A program made the position numbers and the translations under genes. The notes beneath the pieces were generated by a model. It worked only from the letters and a program-made list of their open reading frames with translations. It did not search any database and was not told the origin of the DNA. From Gnetum montanum (taxonomy: Eukaryota; Streptophyta; Gnetopsida; Gnetales; Gnetaceae), in assembly GCA_015680685.1 (NCBI GenBank), contig MNCI01002038.1, positions 190,886-222,500 of the forward strand: a DNA stretch of 31,615 nt. The letters are read 5' to 3'. Every line of letters begins with the position of its first letter. The stretch's first letter is position 1. Below are positions 8,271 to 20,029 of the stretch, piece by piece.

Positions 8271-9480
8271 TTATACCCATAATGTATCCTCTGAAAGGTC
8301 GAGGACTTCTGTTGACTCTTCCAGTTGGTCTACTTTGCATTTCCCACCTTCGTCTTTCATAGGAGGTGTGTCATTAGGAAGCTCCACCTCTAACCCTTGT
8401 TTAGCATCAATGTTGCTAATGGTCATAGGGGTTGCATTGTCACCATGTATGATAACCTCTCCATCTTTGTATGTAAGGTGGATCTCCTGATGGATTAAGG
8501 AGGATATGGCCTGTAGCTAGGCTAACTTGGGCCTACCCAAGATTAAGTTGAAACCTAGCATCTTCTCAACCACTATGAATTCAGTGATGGTGGGGAATTG
8601 CTCCCCTACCACAAAGGTTATCATGACAATACCCCTTACAACAACATGTGATCCATTAAAGGATGTTAGACATGTTGTCTTTGTTGCCTAAATTTGATCA
8701 GCAAGACCAAGCTTGTCAACTACTATGTAAGGGATGACATTAGTTGCTACCCTATTGTCAAAATGTACCTTGTGAATTCTACATTCTTCCACATGGATAG
8801 TGATAAACATCGATGTAGTAATGACTTGACCCTTCTTAAGATCCACCTTGATTGCCTCATCGCAAAATTCCAAGGGTGTTGAACTCAATTCCTACAAGGG
8901 AGGAGGCAACATCATAGTGTGGATGGACTTTTCATCCACTAGGATGTCCTTCATGATAGGAATAGAGGTCAACATGCAAACTAATGCTTCACGATGGGTA
9001 GAGAAGGTTATTATCAGGTTGTACAAGCTTAACATTATTTTTCTATTTCAAAGCCTACTTGACTTGTGCCAATGTATCAAGGAAATATTTTCCAATATTG
9101 GCTACCTTGTTGTTGGTGACCTTCATCTCCTCCATGTGGCCCAAGAGACGAATCTCTCATGGAGGGAATTTGGACCTTGCTTGTTTTGCTTGCTTTGGAG
9201 CCTCCATGCTCTATTTTTGGTTGCTAGTTGCCAGAGCCTTAGTGCTCCATGTTGGTTACTTGTTGTTGTGGCTTCCTCAGTTGATTGGGCCATTGGGATA
9301 GGATACAAGGGAATAGACTTTGGTGGGCTTAATTCCCTTTTCTCTTATTGTTGCCTAAGCATTCGATTAGTGAGGTGCTCATTAGGCCTCCCAATTTACT
9401 ATCTCACTTGTTCGTTGGCATTGCTTGTAGGATAGGGTCTTGGGTGAGCAAGGGCTGATGCATTGCCCACCACTAGACTC
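8271..9480 (-). pseudogene. Tat-like gag C-terminus and protease fragment
   Basis: On the minus strand, reading from high to low coordinates: HREALVCML near 8985 (the HREAL..AL block before Tat proteases). Next is LEFCDEAIKVDLKKGQVIT and HVEECRIHKVHFDNRVATNV. The last of these stands where the protease active site VLVDNGSxxN would be; here FDNR has lost the Asp-x-Gly signature. Then come EFIVVEKMLGFNLILGRPKL and HQEIHLTYKDGE, the linker typical between protease and RT. The frame ends at a TAA (complement of 8271-8273). The part above 9000 is badly frameshifted and only tentatively gag. It is opposite in strand to the Tat-like RT at 4621-6062, so it is not part of the same transcript. Confidence 0.75.
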
Positions 9481-9539
9481 CCAATAGGTGAGGATTCCAC
9501 ACGTTGCATTCTTGTGTTAAATGTGATTAAAATGATTAT

Positions 9540-10450
9540 CATACCTATCTTTCTTAGCTTAGACCAAGTCCATACCATTAATAGTGACCTCACATTGATG
9601 TGTTCCTTCTTGTCGACCACCATGAGTTCACAACCATCATAAAGAATGATCATCACTCTAAAAAGAGAAGAAAAGAGAAGAAGAAAGGAAGGACCTTAGT
9701 TAGAGGGGCATCTTCAAGCATGGGTAACATGTCTTTCTAGCCCTATAACTAATGCTTATAGCCCATTATTATAGCTAAGGGATGTACTTTGAATTTCCAT
9801 TGTTTATTTTTTTTTCATTTTTATATATTTTTTATTTTGGATGGGAATCACACCATACAAATACTTTTAGCTTCTTATTATTGGTCAACATCGAAGTGAT
9901 GATACGTTCTATGAGGAGTCATAAAACACATGAATGAAGTTAAGAAGAGAACCCAACAAGTCCCCTTGAGGTCACACTCTTGCAATTCTGACTTGGCCAT
10001 TTCCTCTTTCTTCAAGGTACAATGATCATTGATGAATTTTAGTTTCAAGAAAGAAGAACCAAATTGCTTTCATGACAAAAGACTTTTTTATTTAGAGAAC
10101 TAGAGGGATGGATGAGGTGTTCTCACTACTTCATACAATTACATACCCAATCATCTTGATAGCATAACACAAAAACCCAACACATAGCATTAACTTCTAC
10201 ATCATGACTTGGTAGTTTTATTAATGAAAACTTAAAAGACATTCATAAAACATAAAGAAAATAACTTAAGAAAAGAGAAAATTATAAAGAGAAGATAAAT
10301 ATCAAGAAATAAAAAACATATTAAGAAATGAAAAACTTTGGAAGAAATAGGAAAATGATAAAAAATTGTAAAACAAAAAAAGTGAAAAACATATATTAGT
10401 TCTTGATTTAGGATGGGGCATCTTTCCCACGACTAAGCATCAAGGTAAGA
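9540..10450 (-). repeat. Inverted copy of the Athila-like post-integrase spacer
   Basis: The reverse complement of this region aligns along its length with 21200-22230 on the plus strand. Shared words include ACCAATAATAAGAAG, ATGGTGT.GTTCCCATCCAA, ACTAGAAAGACAT.TTACCCATGC, CTCTAACTAAGG and CTTAGTC.TGGG. The homology begins at the end of integrase coding and runs through the T-rich spacer. This shows that a second, minus-strand member of the same element family lies here. Confidence 0.8.
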
Positions 10451-10581
10451 AAAGATCTAATAAGTGGATTGGTTGGTTCCATGCATTTTTTAAATGGTTT
10501 TGCACTTGCCTTTCCAAGCCACTAGGTGTCTTCTGGTTTAGTGGCTACTATGTAGATTGGTTTTTGCTCACACACTTGTTT

Positions 10582-11520
10582 CTAAAGTTTATGATGGATT
10601 GGTATAGGGGTTGTGTTAATATTTTGAACCTTCAACCCACAACTATACCCATTATTATTAGTGGTGATGCATGGATTCTTCCATCTCTTCATAGTGATAG
10701 GTTTATCATTTATGTCTTGTGTTGGAGTGATGATGGTTGATGGTTTGTTCATATGATCAGGAGACATTGTTCCAAAGAGGAAGGGTGTTACACCAGATTG
10801 GCCTTATGTAGGGTTTGATGTTCCAATAGGTCTATGAGTTCTATGCCCATGCATGGGAACTATCCTGAAGAAAGGACATTTCTAAGGTTGTGGTAGAGGA
10901 CATTTTCGAGGTTGTGGCAAAGATCTACTAGCCTAATCATTTTTGTATATGTTCATAGCATAAGTGGCATTTTTCTATTGATGTTGTGGTGCCAAACCTT
11001 CCTATGTTATTGGAGGTGACATGTGATGGAGGAAATTATGAGAATATTAAAGATATGATGAAGGGTAAAAGGTGTGAGGTGGTGATCTCATAGAAGATGT
11101 TATAGGTTGATGATATTCAGAAGAGTGGTAGTAGTGGTTTGAGGTAGAGGAAGTAGAAATAGTTGGGGAAATAGATTGTTGAACATAATATCTATATGAG
11201 TTTGACTGGCAATAAGGGTAGTTCTGGTTTGATGATGGCCTCCCCCAAGACTATGGGTTTTGCTAATGCAGTTGATAGTAGTTTTGAGGTTGATAAGAAG
11301 TTAATGTTCTACAAAGCACAAGCATCATGGAAGGCTTATAAGTGATGTTGTGGATCAAGGTTATAGCCTCCCCTAAATTTAGAAATGTTGTTCATATCAA
11401 GTCATTTGATGTGGCTATTCTTTTGATTCCTTTTGGGGATTTGAACTACCTTCCAAATCTACATCATGCTCCTAATAGCCAATAAGGGTCCATCATCATC
11501 AGACATGTCGTGGTGATAAT
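10582..11520 (-). pseudogene. Athila-like gag fragment with internal deletion
   Basis: The minus-strand translation contains DDDGPLLAI and MNNISKFRGGYN followed by AFHDACAL. These correspond to DDEPLLAT, MNNIPKFEGSYN and AFHDAFAL of the plus-strand gag near 15900-16080. Further on, SNHYYHSSEYHQPITSSM corresponds to the linker near 17197 (HHYYPLEYYRTHS). The two blocks are about 265 bp apart here but about 1.2 kb apart in the plus-strand copy, so roughly 0.9 kb of gag is missing. The frame then runs on with few stops to TAG (complement of 10582-10584). All of pol is missing before the 3' spacer at 10450. Confidence 0.7.
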
Positions 11521-11626
11521 TTCTATTTCTAGTTGTCTAATTATGATGGTTTCATTCATGTTCATATTGATGATCTCACCTATTTATATTTCTATCTTCA
11601 TCCTAACCCACATATCCACTACTAGA

Positions 11627-11690
11627 ATTACCAAGCACTACACTACTAGATGAACCAAGTAGTAACGTTGCTAGGATTACCAAGTGAATA
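11627..11690 (-). repeat. Short inverted piece of the LTR family
   Basis: The reverse complement (CTTGGTAATCCTAGCAACGT...TTGGTAATTC) matches the plus-strand LTR segment at about 12285-12350 (TTTGGTAATCCTAACAATGT...TTGGTAACCC). This leaves a head-to-head pair of LTR pieces. It is probably the remnant of the LTR of the minus-strand gag fragment. Confidence 0.6.
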
Positions 11691-12637
11691 TGTGTTTATG
11701 CTCAAAATTGGTTGTGCTCATTCTACCAATTGATTAATTTACATGAAATGTAGATATTAACTAAGTACATGAAAAGTAATTTTCATGAAAGGTAAATCTA
11801 ATATAAGTCAAAGTGCTACAATGAATAAGAATCAATATCAATTTTATTATCGTTCATGGAATGTGCCACTCAAATAAGATGCTATACAACTGACTTAGAT
11901 CTACATTGCAAGCACTCACTAACTATTCTCTAAGACTACGAAATAAAATTACAAGGGTTCGACTACTCTATTGACAAAAGAATGGGATGAATCATGTACC
12001 CAAGTGTTGTATTTATAGGTAGGCACACATGCCATGATATCAGATATCCAATGTTATAACTTATGCTCCAACATCAAATCCCCAATATCGAATACCCAAT
12101 ATCCTAGCCTATGAAAAACACAATTTATCACTTGATTACAACACTTGGCTTAGCTTTATAAATTTTTTAATTGTAATTTTCTTCATTGTTTTTTAATTTC
12201 ATGGACTTAGTTAATTAATTTATCTTTTATTATACTTAATTAAATCACATGATTATGGCCAACTTCAAGCATCAAACCATTAACATTTGGTAATCCTAAC
12301 AATGTACCACTTGGTACACTCAACAGTGGACACTTGGTAACCCAACAATATTGATGCATGTTAAGGATGTGCATGACAAGTTAGGAATAGATGCCCCATG
12401 CCTAGGCTAGACTAGATTTATTTTTTCAGAGATTTAATATTTTGATAATAATATTTTTAACATGTGCCTTAATCACACTTAACTATACAAACTAATCCTT
12501 CATAAGTGTGGTTAGGAAGACAACAACCAAGGATCTAAAATATTTAAACTAGTCTTAGTCCACATAATTTAACTGAACTACGTATGAGTGCTTGTGATCT
12601 GTATTGTTATATGTAGGGTCTACTCTACTACTCATCA
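11691..12637 (+). repeat. Diverged LTR of the Athila-like family (solo or truncated)
   Basis: It is related to the LTRs at 14084 and 26338. Shared features are an AAATTGGTTGTG start block, a TATA box (TATTTATAG, 12010-12018) followed by ACACATGCCATG, the GGTAATCCTA block, TAAGTGTGGTTAGGAAGACAA, and the terminal GGGTCTACT...CTCATCA ending at 12637. Immediately beyond 12637 the minus-strand copia RT frame begins. No matching 5-bp duplication is seen (GAATA against CCTAT), so it may be a recombined or truncated LTR and not a simple solo LTR. Confidence 0.65.
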
Positions 12638-14083
12638 CCTATTACCATCAAATTTGCTTTATGTTTAATGACTTATGATTTTTTATTAAATTTTCTTCTA
12701 TATATTCATTTTCAATCAATAATATTTTTTCCTTTTGGTTTATCACCCAACTCTCATGTGTTATTTTTCATGATGGCCTCATATTTGTTATCCATGGATT
12801 CCTTTTGAACTTTATTTTTTAGGGCTTCTTCTATGTTGGTTGGTTCTTGATTGAGTGCTAAATATTTCAGATTTTTTAATTGTATTGGATCTAGTTGTTC
12901 TTCTTTAAAACTTTGTATCTAACATATGATATTGGGTGGTCTATTTAAACCAAATACTTAGGATTATTTTAAGTATATGATTTTTCATGATTTTACTAAA
13001 ACTCATTTATACCAAATTTATCTTCAATGAAGATCACATCTCTAGAATATTACCATTTGCGATTAATTTAGTCATAGGATTTGTATGCACTTCTTTTCAT
13101 GTCATAGCCAAGAAATATGCATTTTTTTCTTCTCATATCCAACTTATTTAGAAATTATTATAGAATTTTAACATAGAAATGATGTTTAAATATTTTCATG
13201 TGTTTGAGCATTGGTAGCTTATTGTAAAAGAGTTCATCAGGTAACTTGTCTTGATTGTTGTTACTAATAATTCTATTTCTGATGTAGGTTTTCATAGTCA
13301 TGACCATGCTCCAATATTTGTTTGGTAATTGTGCATTTTTTAGAAGGAACTTCATCATATCTTGTAAGGTTTTATTTTTCCTTTCCAAAACTCCATTTTA
13401 TTAGGGATTGTATTCACAAAGTTTTTTGATGAAAAAGTCCTTATGAGCAAAAATACTCAAAAATTATACTGTTAAATTCTCCTTCTCTATATAACCCAAT
13501 GGCTTTTATTATGAGATTCATGCCATATGCATGATGGTATAGAAATATTTAAACTTACTTAATGCTTTATCCTTAGTGCTTATGTTGTAATCCAACTAAA
13601 TCTAGAGTGATCATCCATCATGATAAGAGTGTAATTTGCCTCTCCAATTGAAGTGGGTAGCATAGGACTAGTGAGATCCTTATGAAGTAGCTTAAGAGAT
13701 TTGTCTCTTCTTTGCATGACCATTGTATAAGAACTACTAGTTTGTTTTCCTTGGATGAAAATTTGGCATTTCTCCTTTGGTGTTTCTTTAATTTTTAATA
13801 TTATGATATTTTTAAAGTTTTTCATCCTTTCAATATTATTATATGATGCATCCAAGCCTCCTATGCCATATTTTGGCTTCCTCATCATTCATGGATGAGT
13901 AATGATTTTTTTGAACATATTTGAGGAGTAATTTTTCTTGTTTATCTTCAAATTCTAGTATTTGAATAATAGGACCTTTTGGTTACTAGACATCATTTTT
14001 GGTACTAATGAGATTTTCTTTCAAGTTAAAATATTCACAATCTATGTGCTAGATTTAATTGTTGTAGGATTTGATTTTTGTGA
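12638..14083 (-). pseudogene. Ty1/copia integrase and RT N-terminus, lower-coordinate part
   Basis: On the minus strand, from 14083 downward: a pre-integrase block with SYNNIERM (the H.RLGH.SY region). Next is integrase with LLHKDLTSPM (first catalytic Asp) and MMDDHSRFSWI, then LERKNKTLQDM holding the catalytic Glu and NKYWSMVMTMKTYIRNR. After these come KKCIFLGYDMKRSAYKSYD and SRDVIFIEDKFG. The RT entry has EPTNIEEALKN, KYEAIMKNNT, LGDKPKGKNIID and KANLMVIG. The frame is cut by the LTR end at 12637 and, on the other side, by the Athila-like insertion at 14084. Stops and shifts are frequent. The rest of RT and RNase H is absent. Confidence 0.88.
14079..14083. repeat. Left target-site duplication (TGTGA)
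   Basis: The five bases before the 5' LTR start TGATGAATT read TGTGA. The five bases after the 3' LTR (27193-27197) read TATGA, differing by one G-to-A change. The copia frame continues across both copies, which supports a real insertion site. Confidence 0.7.
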
Positions 14084-14939
14084 TGATGAATTATAAATTG
14101 GTTGTGTTGGCTAGGCCCCATCGACACATGATTTGATTTGTTGACATGGCCCCATTGATGTAGTGTCTATTTTTCCCTATAAATATGTGCTCACTTGCCA
14201 TGTTTATGAAAATATTTTTCATAGTTGTAGTGGATCTTTTGTAGTTTTTTCATTTAAAAGTTAGAATATTTTTCTAAGTGCCCACAGTAGGAATCAAATA
14301 GTGTACAGATATTTATTCAAGCACTATTATACCTAAGCATGGTCAGGTGTGCAGCAATAAAGATGAGCTTTCTAATAAACCTTATAGTACTTTGAAATAG
14401 ATTAATTATTTATTTATGCATTTAATGTTTTATGAAATTTCCTTTAATTCTTTAAGTAATTAAGCTAAATTAAGCCAGATTAAATAATAATTAATTAAGC
14501 ACATAAGTACAACCACTTCAAGCATACACTTGATGCTTTGTAATCCTAGTAATGCTTAATGTTTGGTAACCTAGTAGCATTAAACGTATGTAGGATGTGT
14601 ACAGAAAGTGGAAACAGGTGCTTATGTTATGATTAGTTAGGTGTAACTAGTTAGATTAGATTAGAAATTTAATTATCCTATTTTTATTCATTATTCTTTA
14701 CCCTTAGGTGACTTAAAACACAAAACATCAAAATGATATAAATCATATGCCTCAATTGCACTTAACCATACCTTTGCATTTCACAAGTGTAATTGGGAAG
14801 ACAAAAATTGCAATGGTTAGTTTCAATTCCTAAAAACTAGTATGCTTAGAAGGCCATAAGTCTATAGAATTCGACTAGATCATGCATAAATTCTTAGTGA
14901 TTTGTATGGTTGGGCATAGGGTCTACTTGCTGCTCATCA
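14084..14939 (+). repeat. 5' LTR of the Athila-like element
   Basis: It starts TGATGAATT and ends CTGCTCATCA, and aligns end to end with 26338-27192. The TATA box TATAAATA is at 14178-14185, so U3 is very short (about 95 bp) and R-U5 is long. The primer site follows after one base. Confidence 0.9.
14178..14185 (+). promoter_or_regulatory. TATA box of the 5' LTR
   Basis: TATAAATA lies 95 bp from the LTR start and is conserved as TATAAAT at 26432 in the 3' LTR. It sits after two copies of a TAGGCCCCAT / TGGCCCCATTGATG-like motif. Confidence 0.65.
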
Positions 14940-14940
14940 T

Positions 14941-14959
14941 TGGCACTGTTGCTAGGGAC
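14941..14959 (+). promoter_or_regulatory. Primer binding site, tRNA-Asp type
   Basis: TGGCACTGTTGCTAGGGAC differs from the common plant Athila/Tat site TGGCGCCGTTGCCGGGGAC by four transitions, each explainable by cytosine deamination. It lies one base after the 5' LTR, the correct place for priming minus-strand synthesis. Confidence 0.85.
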
Positions 14960-15112
14960 TTGTAGTTTGATACATGCACTATCTAGGACTTAGTGAATAT
15001 TATTTCGAATCGTTGGATTGAATAGTAAGGTCATAATCATTCAAAAAAATAAATACATTATAATTAATAAAAACCACACTACAAGCACACTGAGAAATTT
15101 TTTCTAATAAAA

Positions 15113-17560
15113 ATGGCTTCTTCTTCTCATAGGCATGATGATTCTAAGTCAACAATACCATAAGAATACATTGTGGTGTACACTCATCCTAATGAGCTTG
15201 TATCCAATTTTACTTACATCCTTCATCAGGATGAACAAATGTGATGGCAAGACATGGAGGGGAATGTTGTATTGCCACCTGATTGATCTATTCCCAAGAT
15301 GTTTCTCCAAACCCTTACAAGGTTGGGCATCAAGGAGCTTCATAGAGAGTATGTTGTAGAAGATCATGACTTCCAGGACTACCATCCCACTAAGACACAA
15401 TGCAAATGAGATCAACAACAAGAAAAGCACTGTGAAAACATGAAGGGAAAATGATTCACTAACTCGCTTGTTTTTGTTAGATCAAAAGGATAATGAGGAA
15501 CCTCTTTCTAAGAGTTCTCAACATGCAAAGTTTCCACCTCTTGACTCTAGTGTACAAGAGCTAAATCTAAATCCTAAATCAATGATTAACAATCTCGGGT
15601 CTAGTAATAGTGAGCCCCATAGTTGTGGGAGTTCTAAAAAAGGGAGTCGAAGCAGGAACTTAGATAAGAATAATGATGATCACTCTAAGGATCATGACTA
15701 TGACAAATAAAGGAGGAGTGGTAAGCACCATGGTGATGGTGGTCCTCTTCCCTCTTCACCCTCTTCATCTAGTTTAGCTTCCTCCTCCACATCTGAGCAG
15801 AACTGCAGATAATAGGACAACAATGATAATCATAAAGACTATCATGAATGAAGAGATGGTAGAGGACATCATAGGCATCATCAAGGTCATGATGATGAAC
15901 CTCTACTGGCCACTTGAAATATGCTTAACATTGTAGAGGCTGTCAAAATTCTTACCAGGCATGTGAAGGATAGCCGAATCAAGGGGCTAGGCATGAATAA
16001 TATCCCCAAATTTGAAGGGAGTTATAACTCAAATTTGCAAACATATTTACAAGCATTTCATGATGCTTTTGCCTTACAAAATATAGAAAATGATTGTCAA
16101 AAGCTCAAGCTATTTCCTAGAACACTCATCAAGGAAGAAGAAAGCTAGTATCTGTCTCTAAAGCTAGAATCAATTCGTTGATGAAGTACAATGCTAGAAC
16201 TATTTAATGAAAAGTATCAAACATACTCCAAAGTGTCAAACCTATGAAGGAAAATCCAAGGTTGGAAATGAGAAATACAACCCTTGAATGACACCATGGA
16301 TAAATATTATTCATTATTACATTAATACCCTAGCCATGATTACTCTCAATGGGAACAACTTTTCCATATCATAGATGGGCTTTGCTTGGAAACACAGAAA
16401 ACCCTTGGGGTCTACGCCCAATGGAGACTATCAGAGCTAATAGCCTATCAAATTCAAAGGCTAATTAAGCAGTTTACAAAAGAAGAAAGTGAGTTGAGAA
16501 AATAGAAAAGTGCTGAGGAGTATAATTGGGATGCTTCCATTAAAAAAAAACGGAAGGTTTGATTATGCGATAGTGAGGGGGAGGCATCACTTAATAAAGT
16601 GGTGCAGCAAAAAACCTTTCTAATTCAAAAATTTGTGTCTAAAATTGTTGCTAAGTTTGACAAAATGTGAGAATATTTTGATGAAAAATTTTAAATTGCT
16701 CTAAAAATTGCCAAAAAGTCTAAAAAACAAGGTAGTGATCATGATTGCAAGAGAAGGAAAGAAGTTGAATGTTCCTACCAAAGGGATGAGGGTAAGGCTG
16801 AATTAGTAGAAAGAGTTGTGGAGTCAAAATTAGATGATGATGATGGGTGTGACATCTACCAATATGAACATCCCAAATAATGTTACCTTGTTATGTTGCA
16901 CTTACAGGAATCTAGGGTGTATGCCCTGAATCCTAAACTAGCACAAAGGTAAGCATCCATAAGATTACCTTATCCTCAAGGCAACCCAAGGTAATTCCAC
17001 CAAAAAAAATTGGCCTATTATCCAAGTGAAGCTCCACCATAACCATATGAGTAATATTAGCACTGGTAACACCCACAATCATGAGGGATGCCACCACTAA
17101 GGCAATAGTACCATTACAGGCAGCTAGATCTATATGGGTACTATGTTTAGCAACTAATGTCTCCATGCAAATCTTCTAGTAATGCTTCTTTTCAACATCA
17201 CTACTACCCTTTAGAGTATTACAGAACTCATTCTCCATCTACTAGAGGGAAAATCTCATATCTCCACCATCCTCCTCATCTTTCAACACATGCTCCTCCA
17301 TCCTCAACCCAATTACCACCTACTCCATCCATGCAAGGCAAAATTCCCACACAGTTGTAATAACATAATACTACTAAGGCTATTAACTTATAGCTGGCTC
17401 CTTAGCCAAGTGGTTTAGAATTTAGATCTCGTAAAAGATCATTCTTCCAAACCAATAGCCCTCCTAAGCCTTCACCTACTTATGTGACTAGTCACCTTGT
17501 ATCTCCTTCATCCTCTACATCCATTTCTTTTAAGAGCCCTTCAAACCAAATGTGTCCCAA
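15113..17560 (+). pseudogene. gag (capsid/nucleocapsid-like) and linker, Athila-like
   Basis: The start chosen is ATG at 15113 (MASSSHRHDDSKS), the first in-frame start after the primer site. An S/H/D-rich N-terminal half precedes the capsid-like core: MNNIPKFEGSYN and YLQAFHDAFALQNI near 16000-16080, KLKLFPRTLIKEE, then LFNEKYQTYSKVS and QWEQLFHIIDGL near 16340. This is the Retrotrans_gag fold pattern. An exact KKKRKV stretch is at 16542-16559, a possible nuclear localisation signal. The tail is rich in Y, P, S and H (HHYYPLEYYRTHSPS). At least 15 in-frame stops and one or more frame changes (near 15470) make it non-functional. No CCHC zinc knuckle was recognised. Confidence 0.8.
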
Positions 17561-17599
17561 GATTTAAAAAATTATGTTAATCAAAATTTTATTTGATTG

Positions 17600-18023
17600 G
17601 ATCAAGGTTGGCAACCTCCCTAGGAAAAGAGCTGATCCTAGAAGTCCTCTCATCTATTTTCAAATTGCTGGGAATGAGCCATGCAAGGCTCTTCTTGACT
17701 TAGTTTCTGAAGTTAATCTAATTTCTCATGACATATACAATGGCTAGAACCTACTGCCTCTTAAGAAGAGAAAAATCCATTTAGAATTGGAAAATCAGTT
17801 CATCACTATTCCTTTGGGACTAGTGGAGGATATTATGACCATTGCTGATGGGTGGTCTTATCCTTCCGATTTCCTAGTAATCAAAGTTGAGAACTACAAG
17901 GGAGATTTTCCAATCATTATGGGAAGGGTATGGCTAAGTACTATTGATGTGCAAATGGGCATCAGAGATCTTTCCTTGGAAATTTCTAAGGAAAATGCAT
18001 TCAAAAAGATCAATAAGAAATGA
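17600..18023 (+). pseudogene. Athila-like aspartic protease remnant
   Basis: CKALLDLVSEVNLISHDIYN (17680s) occupies the place of the retroviral-type active site, usually DLGASVN in Athila. Here the Gly is Val, so the catalytic loop is altered. Downstream, IPLGLVEDI, SDFLVIKVENYKGDFPIIMG and VWLSTIDVQMG match the flap and LGRPFL region. The open part runs from 17787 to the TGA ending at 18023, with one stop upstream (TAG in the NG*NLLPL segment). Protease would cut the polyprotein in the particle. Confidence 0.8.
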
Positions 18024-18289
18024 ATTCCATGCATCACGTACAACAATACAAGGTGCAACTACATCCAAAAATTCTAGTCCATGAACAGAGCATCCATTTC
18101 TGCATGTAGGAAATGTGCAAATGAGGTAGATATTCAAAGGTCCTTGTACATAATAGACACAAAATAGGAGGACAACTAGTGGCTAACAACTAATCTTGGA
18201 TGCAACACACTTTACATGAAACCTACTGAGAGCCTAACATGTGCCTATGTTGAAGGCATGGATGAATTGGAGCAAGTACATAACCAACT

Positions 18290-19800
18290 CTCTCTCTATT
18301 GATGTAAATGATGATACCTATTGAAGAGAGTTGGAAATCATTGAAAATTTTAAACAAGAACCCATAGAGTTGAAAAATCTACCTACTGACATGAAGTATG
18401 CATTTTTGAGAAATGGAAAGTTAGTAATCATCAATGTCAATCTTGCTCCTGAATAGAAATGGATGTTATTGAGGGTAGTCAACAAATGGCCAATAGTATT
18501 TGCTTGGTCATATCCTGAACTCACAGGGATTGATTTTAGGATATGCCAACATCATATCTACACTAATCCAACCATGAAGCCAAATTAAAGTATATCATCA
18601 AAGAGGAAATCAAATAACTCCTTGAGGTAGGGTTTATCTATCTCATTGTGGAGGGTGAGTGGGTTAGCCCACTCATGATTATGCCAAAGAAAGGTGACAA
18701 GTCATGGGTCTACATTGACTTCTAGTTGTTGAATATGGAAACATTCAAAGATCATTTTCCATTACCATTTGTGGATCAAGTGTTGGACACTATATCTAGG
18801 CGTTGCTATTACAACTTTCTAGATGATTATAGTGGCTATAACCAAATCCAAATCACACAAGAGGATCTCACCAGAACAACATTCATGAATCCTTAGGGGA
18901 CTTTTGCATATTAAAATATGCCTTTTGGTTTATTCAATGCTCCTACAACATTTCAACACTTGGTCTTAAGAATTGTTCAGCAATAGATTGGTAGTAAGAT
19001 GGAAGTCGTCATGGATGACTTCTCCACCTATGGAACCACATTTGAGCAAGCTTGGACCACCTTTTGCAAGTGCTTAAAAGGCATGTGGCGATGAATCTTC
19101 AGCTCAATTGGAAAAAGAGTCATTTGATGGTCTAGGAGGGAATTATATTGGGGCACAGAATTTCTTAGGAAGGGATTGAGATGGACGTTGAAAAGATAAG
19201 GGTCATCCAAGGAATAATTAGCCAACCAAAAATCATTAAAGATGTCTAATCATTCCTTGGACATATTGGCTACTACCAAGGTACTATAGAGAATTTCTCT
19301 AAGATCATGAAACCATTGGTCAAGCTTATAAAGAAAGATGTTTCATTTAGCTAGACCAAGGAATGCAAAAGCGCATTCTAGAGCCTCAAGTAGAAGCTCA
19401 TATAGACTCCAATTCTACAAGCACCTGAATAGTCTATACCATTTCATATAATGATAGATGCATCAAATTATGCCTTGGGAGCCATGCTTATGTAGTTGGA
19501 TGACAAGAAACGTCCATATTACGTCCACTGCATAAGTCAAAGCATTGTGGGTGCACAAATGAATTACACCACAACGAAGAAAGAACTAATGGTGGTGGTA
19601 TATGCTCTAGAAAAGTTCAAGCACTATGTGCTTGGATACAAAGTATTTATGTACACTAACCACAATTCCATTCGCTTCCTTAGGAACAAGCCAATGGTGA
19701 GCCCCTATATCATACAGGGGTTGGTAATCTTACAGGAGTTTAATCTTACAATGGTAGATTGAAAAGGGACTAAGAATGTGGTCATTGAATAGTTTTCTTA
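18290..19800 (+). pseudogene. Athila-like reverse transcriptase and RNase H
   Basis: The pre-RT block has LKNLPTDMKYAFL, FAWSYPELTGIDFRIC. RT carries EGEWVSPLMIMPKKGDKSWV, DHFPLPFVDQVLD, FLDDYSGYNQIQI, MPFGLFNAPTTFQ and the catalytic VMDDFSTYG (the two Asp at 19014-19019). The connection has MNLQLNWKKSHLMV and SFLGHIGYYQG. RNase H has MIDASNYALGAML (Asp 19457) and NYTTTKKELMVVVYALEKF, then VFMYTNHN, where the usual YTDH Asp has become Asn. Frame changes occur near 18583 and 19080, and again before RNase H; stops are many. The RT active site itself is intact but cannot be expressed. Confidence 0.9.
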
Positions 19801-20029
19801 GTTATGATTGAATAACAAATAGGAGTAAAGCCCACTCTTTGACCAATTTCTTGATGAGATCCTCTTTATAAGTGCAATAAATGAACAAGTGCCTAATTAA
19901 ACAAAATGACATGATGCATCCTCACTTATCTTCTCATTCAATAGATGCCACAAGATTTGGACTATAGGAAGAGACAACAATTTCTTCATTAGGTTAAACA
20001 CTTCATGGAAATCAACGGACACCTTTACA

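Noticed and set aside
8146-8490. 114-codon plus-strand frame
   Set aside because: It is antisense to the protease-to-RT linker (LGRPKL block) on the minus strand.
8848-9435. 195-codon plus-strand open frame, the longest in the window
   Set aside because: It lies antisense to the Tat-like gag/protease fragment, whose minus-strand blocks (HREAL, EFCDEA) are recognisable. The plus-strand protein has no known pattern.
9399-9656. Minus-strand 85-codon frame as a gag start
   Set aside because: Its first half is homologous to the non-coding spacer at 22100-22230, so the open frame is accidental there; only the part below about 9480 may be gag.
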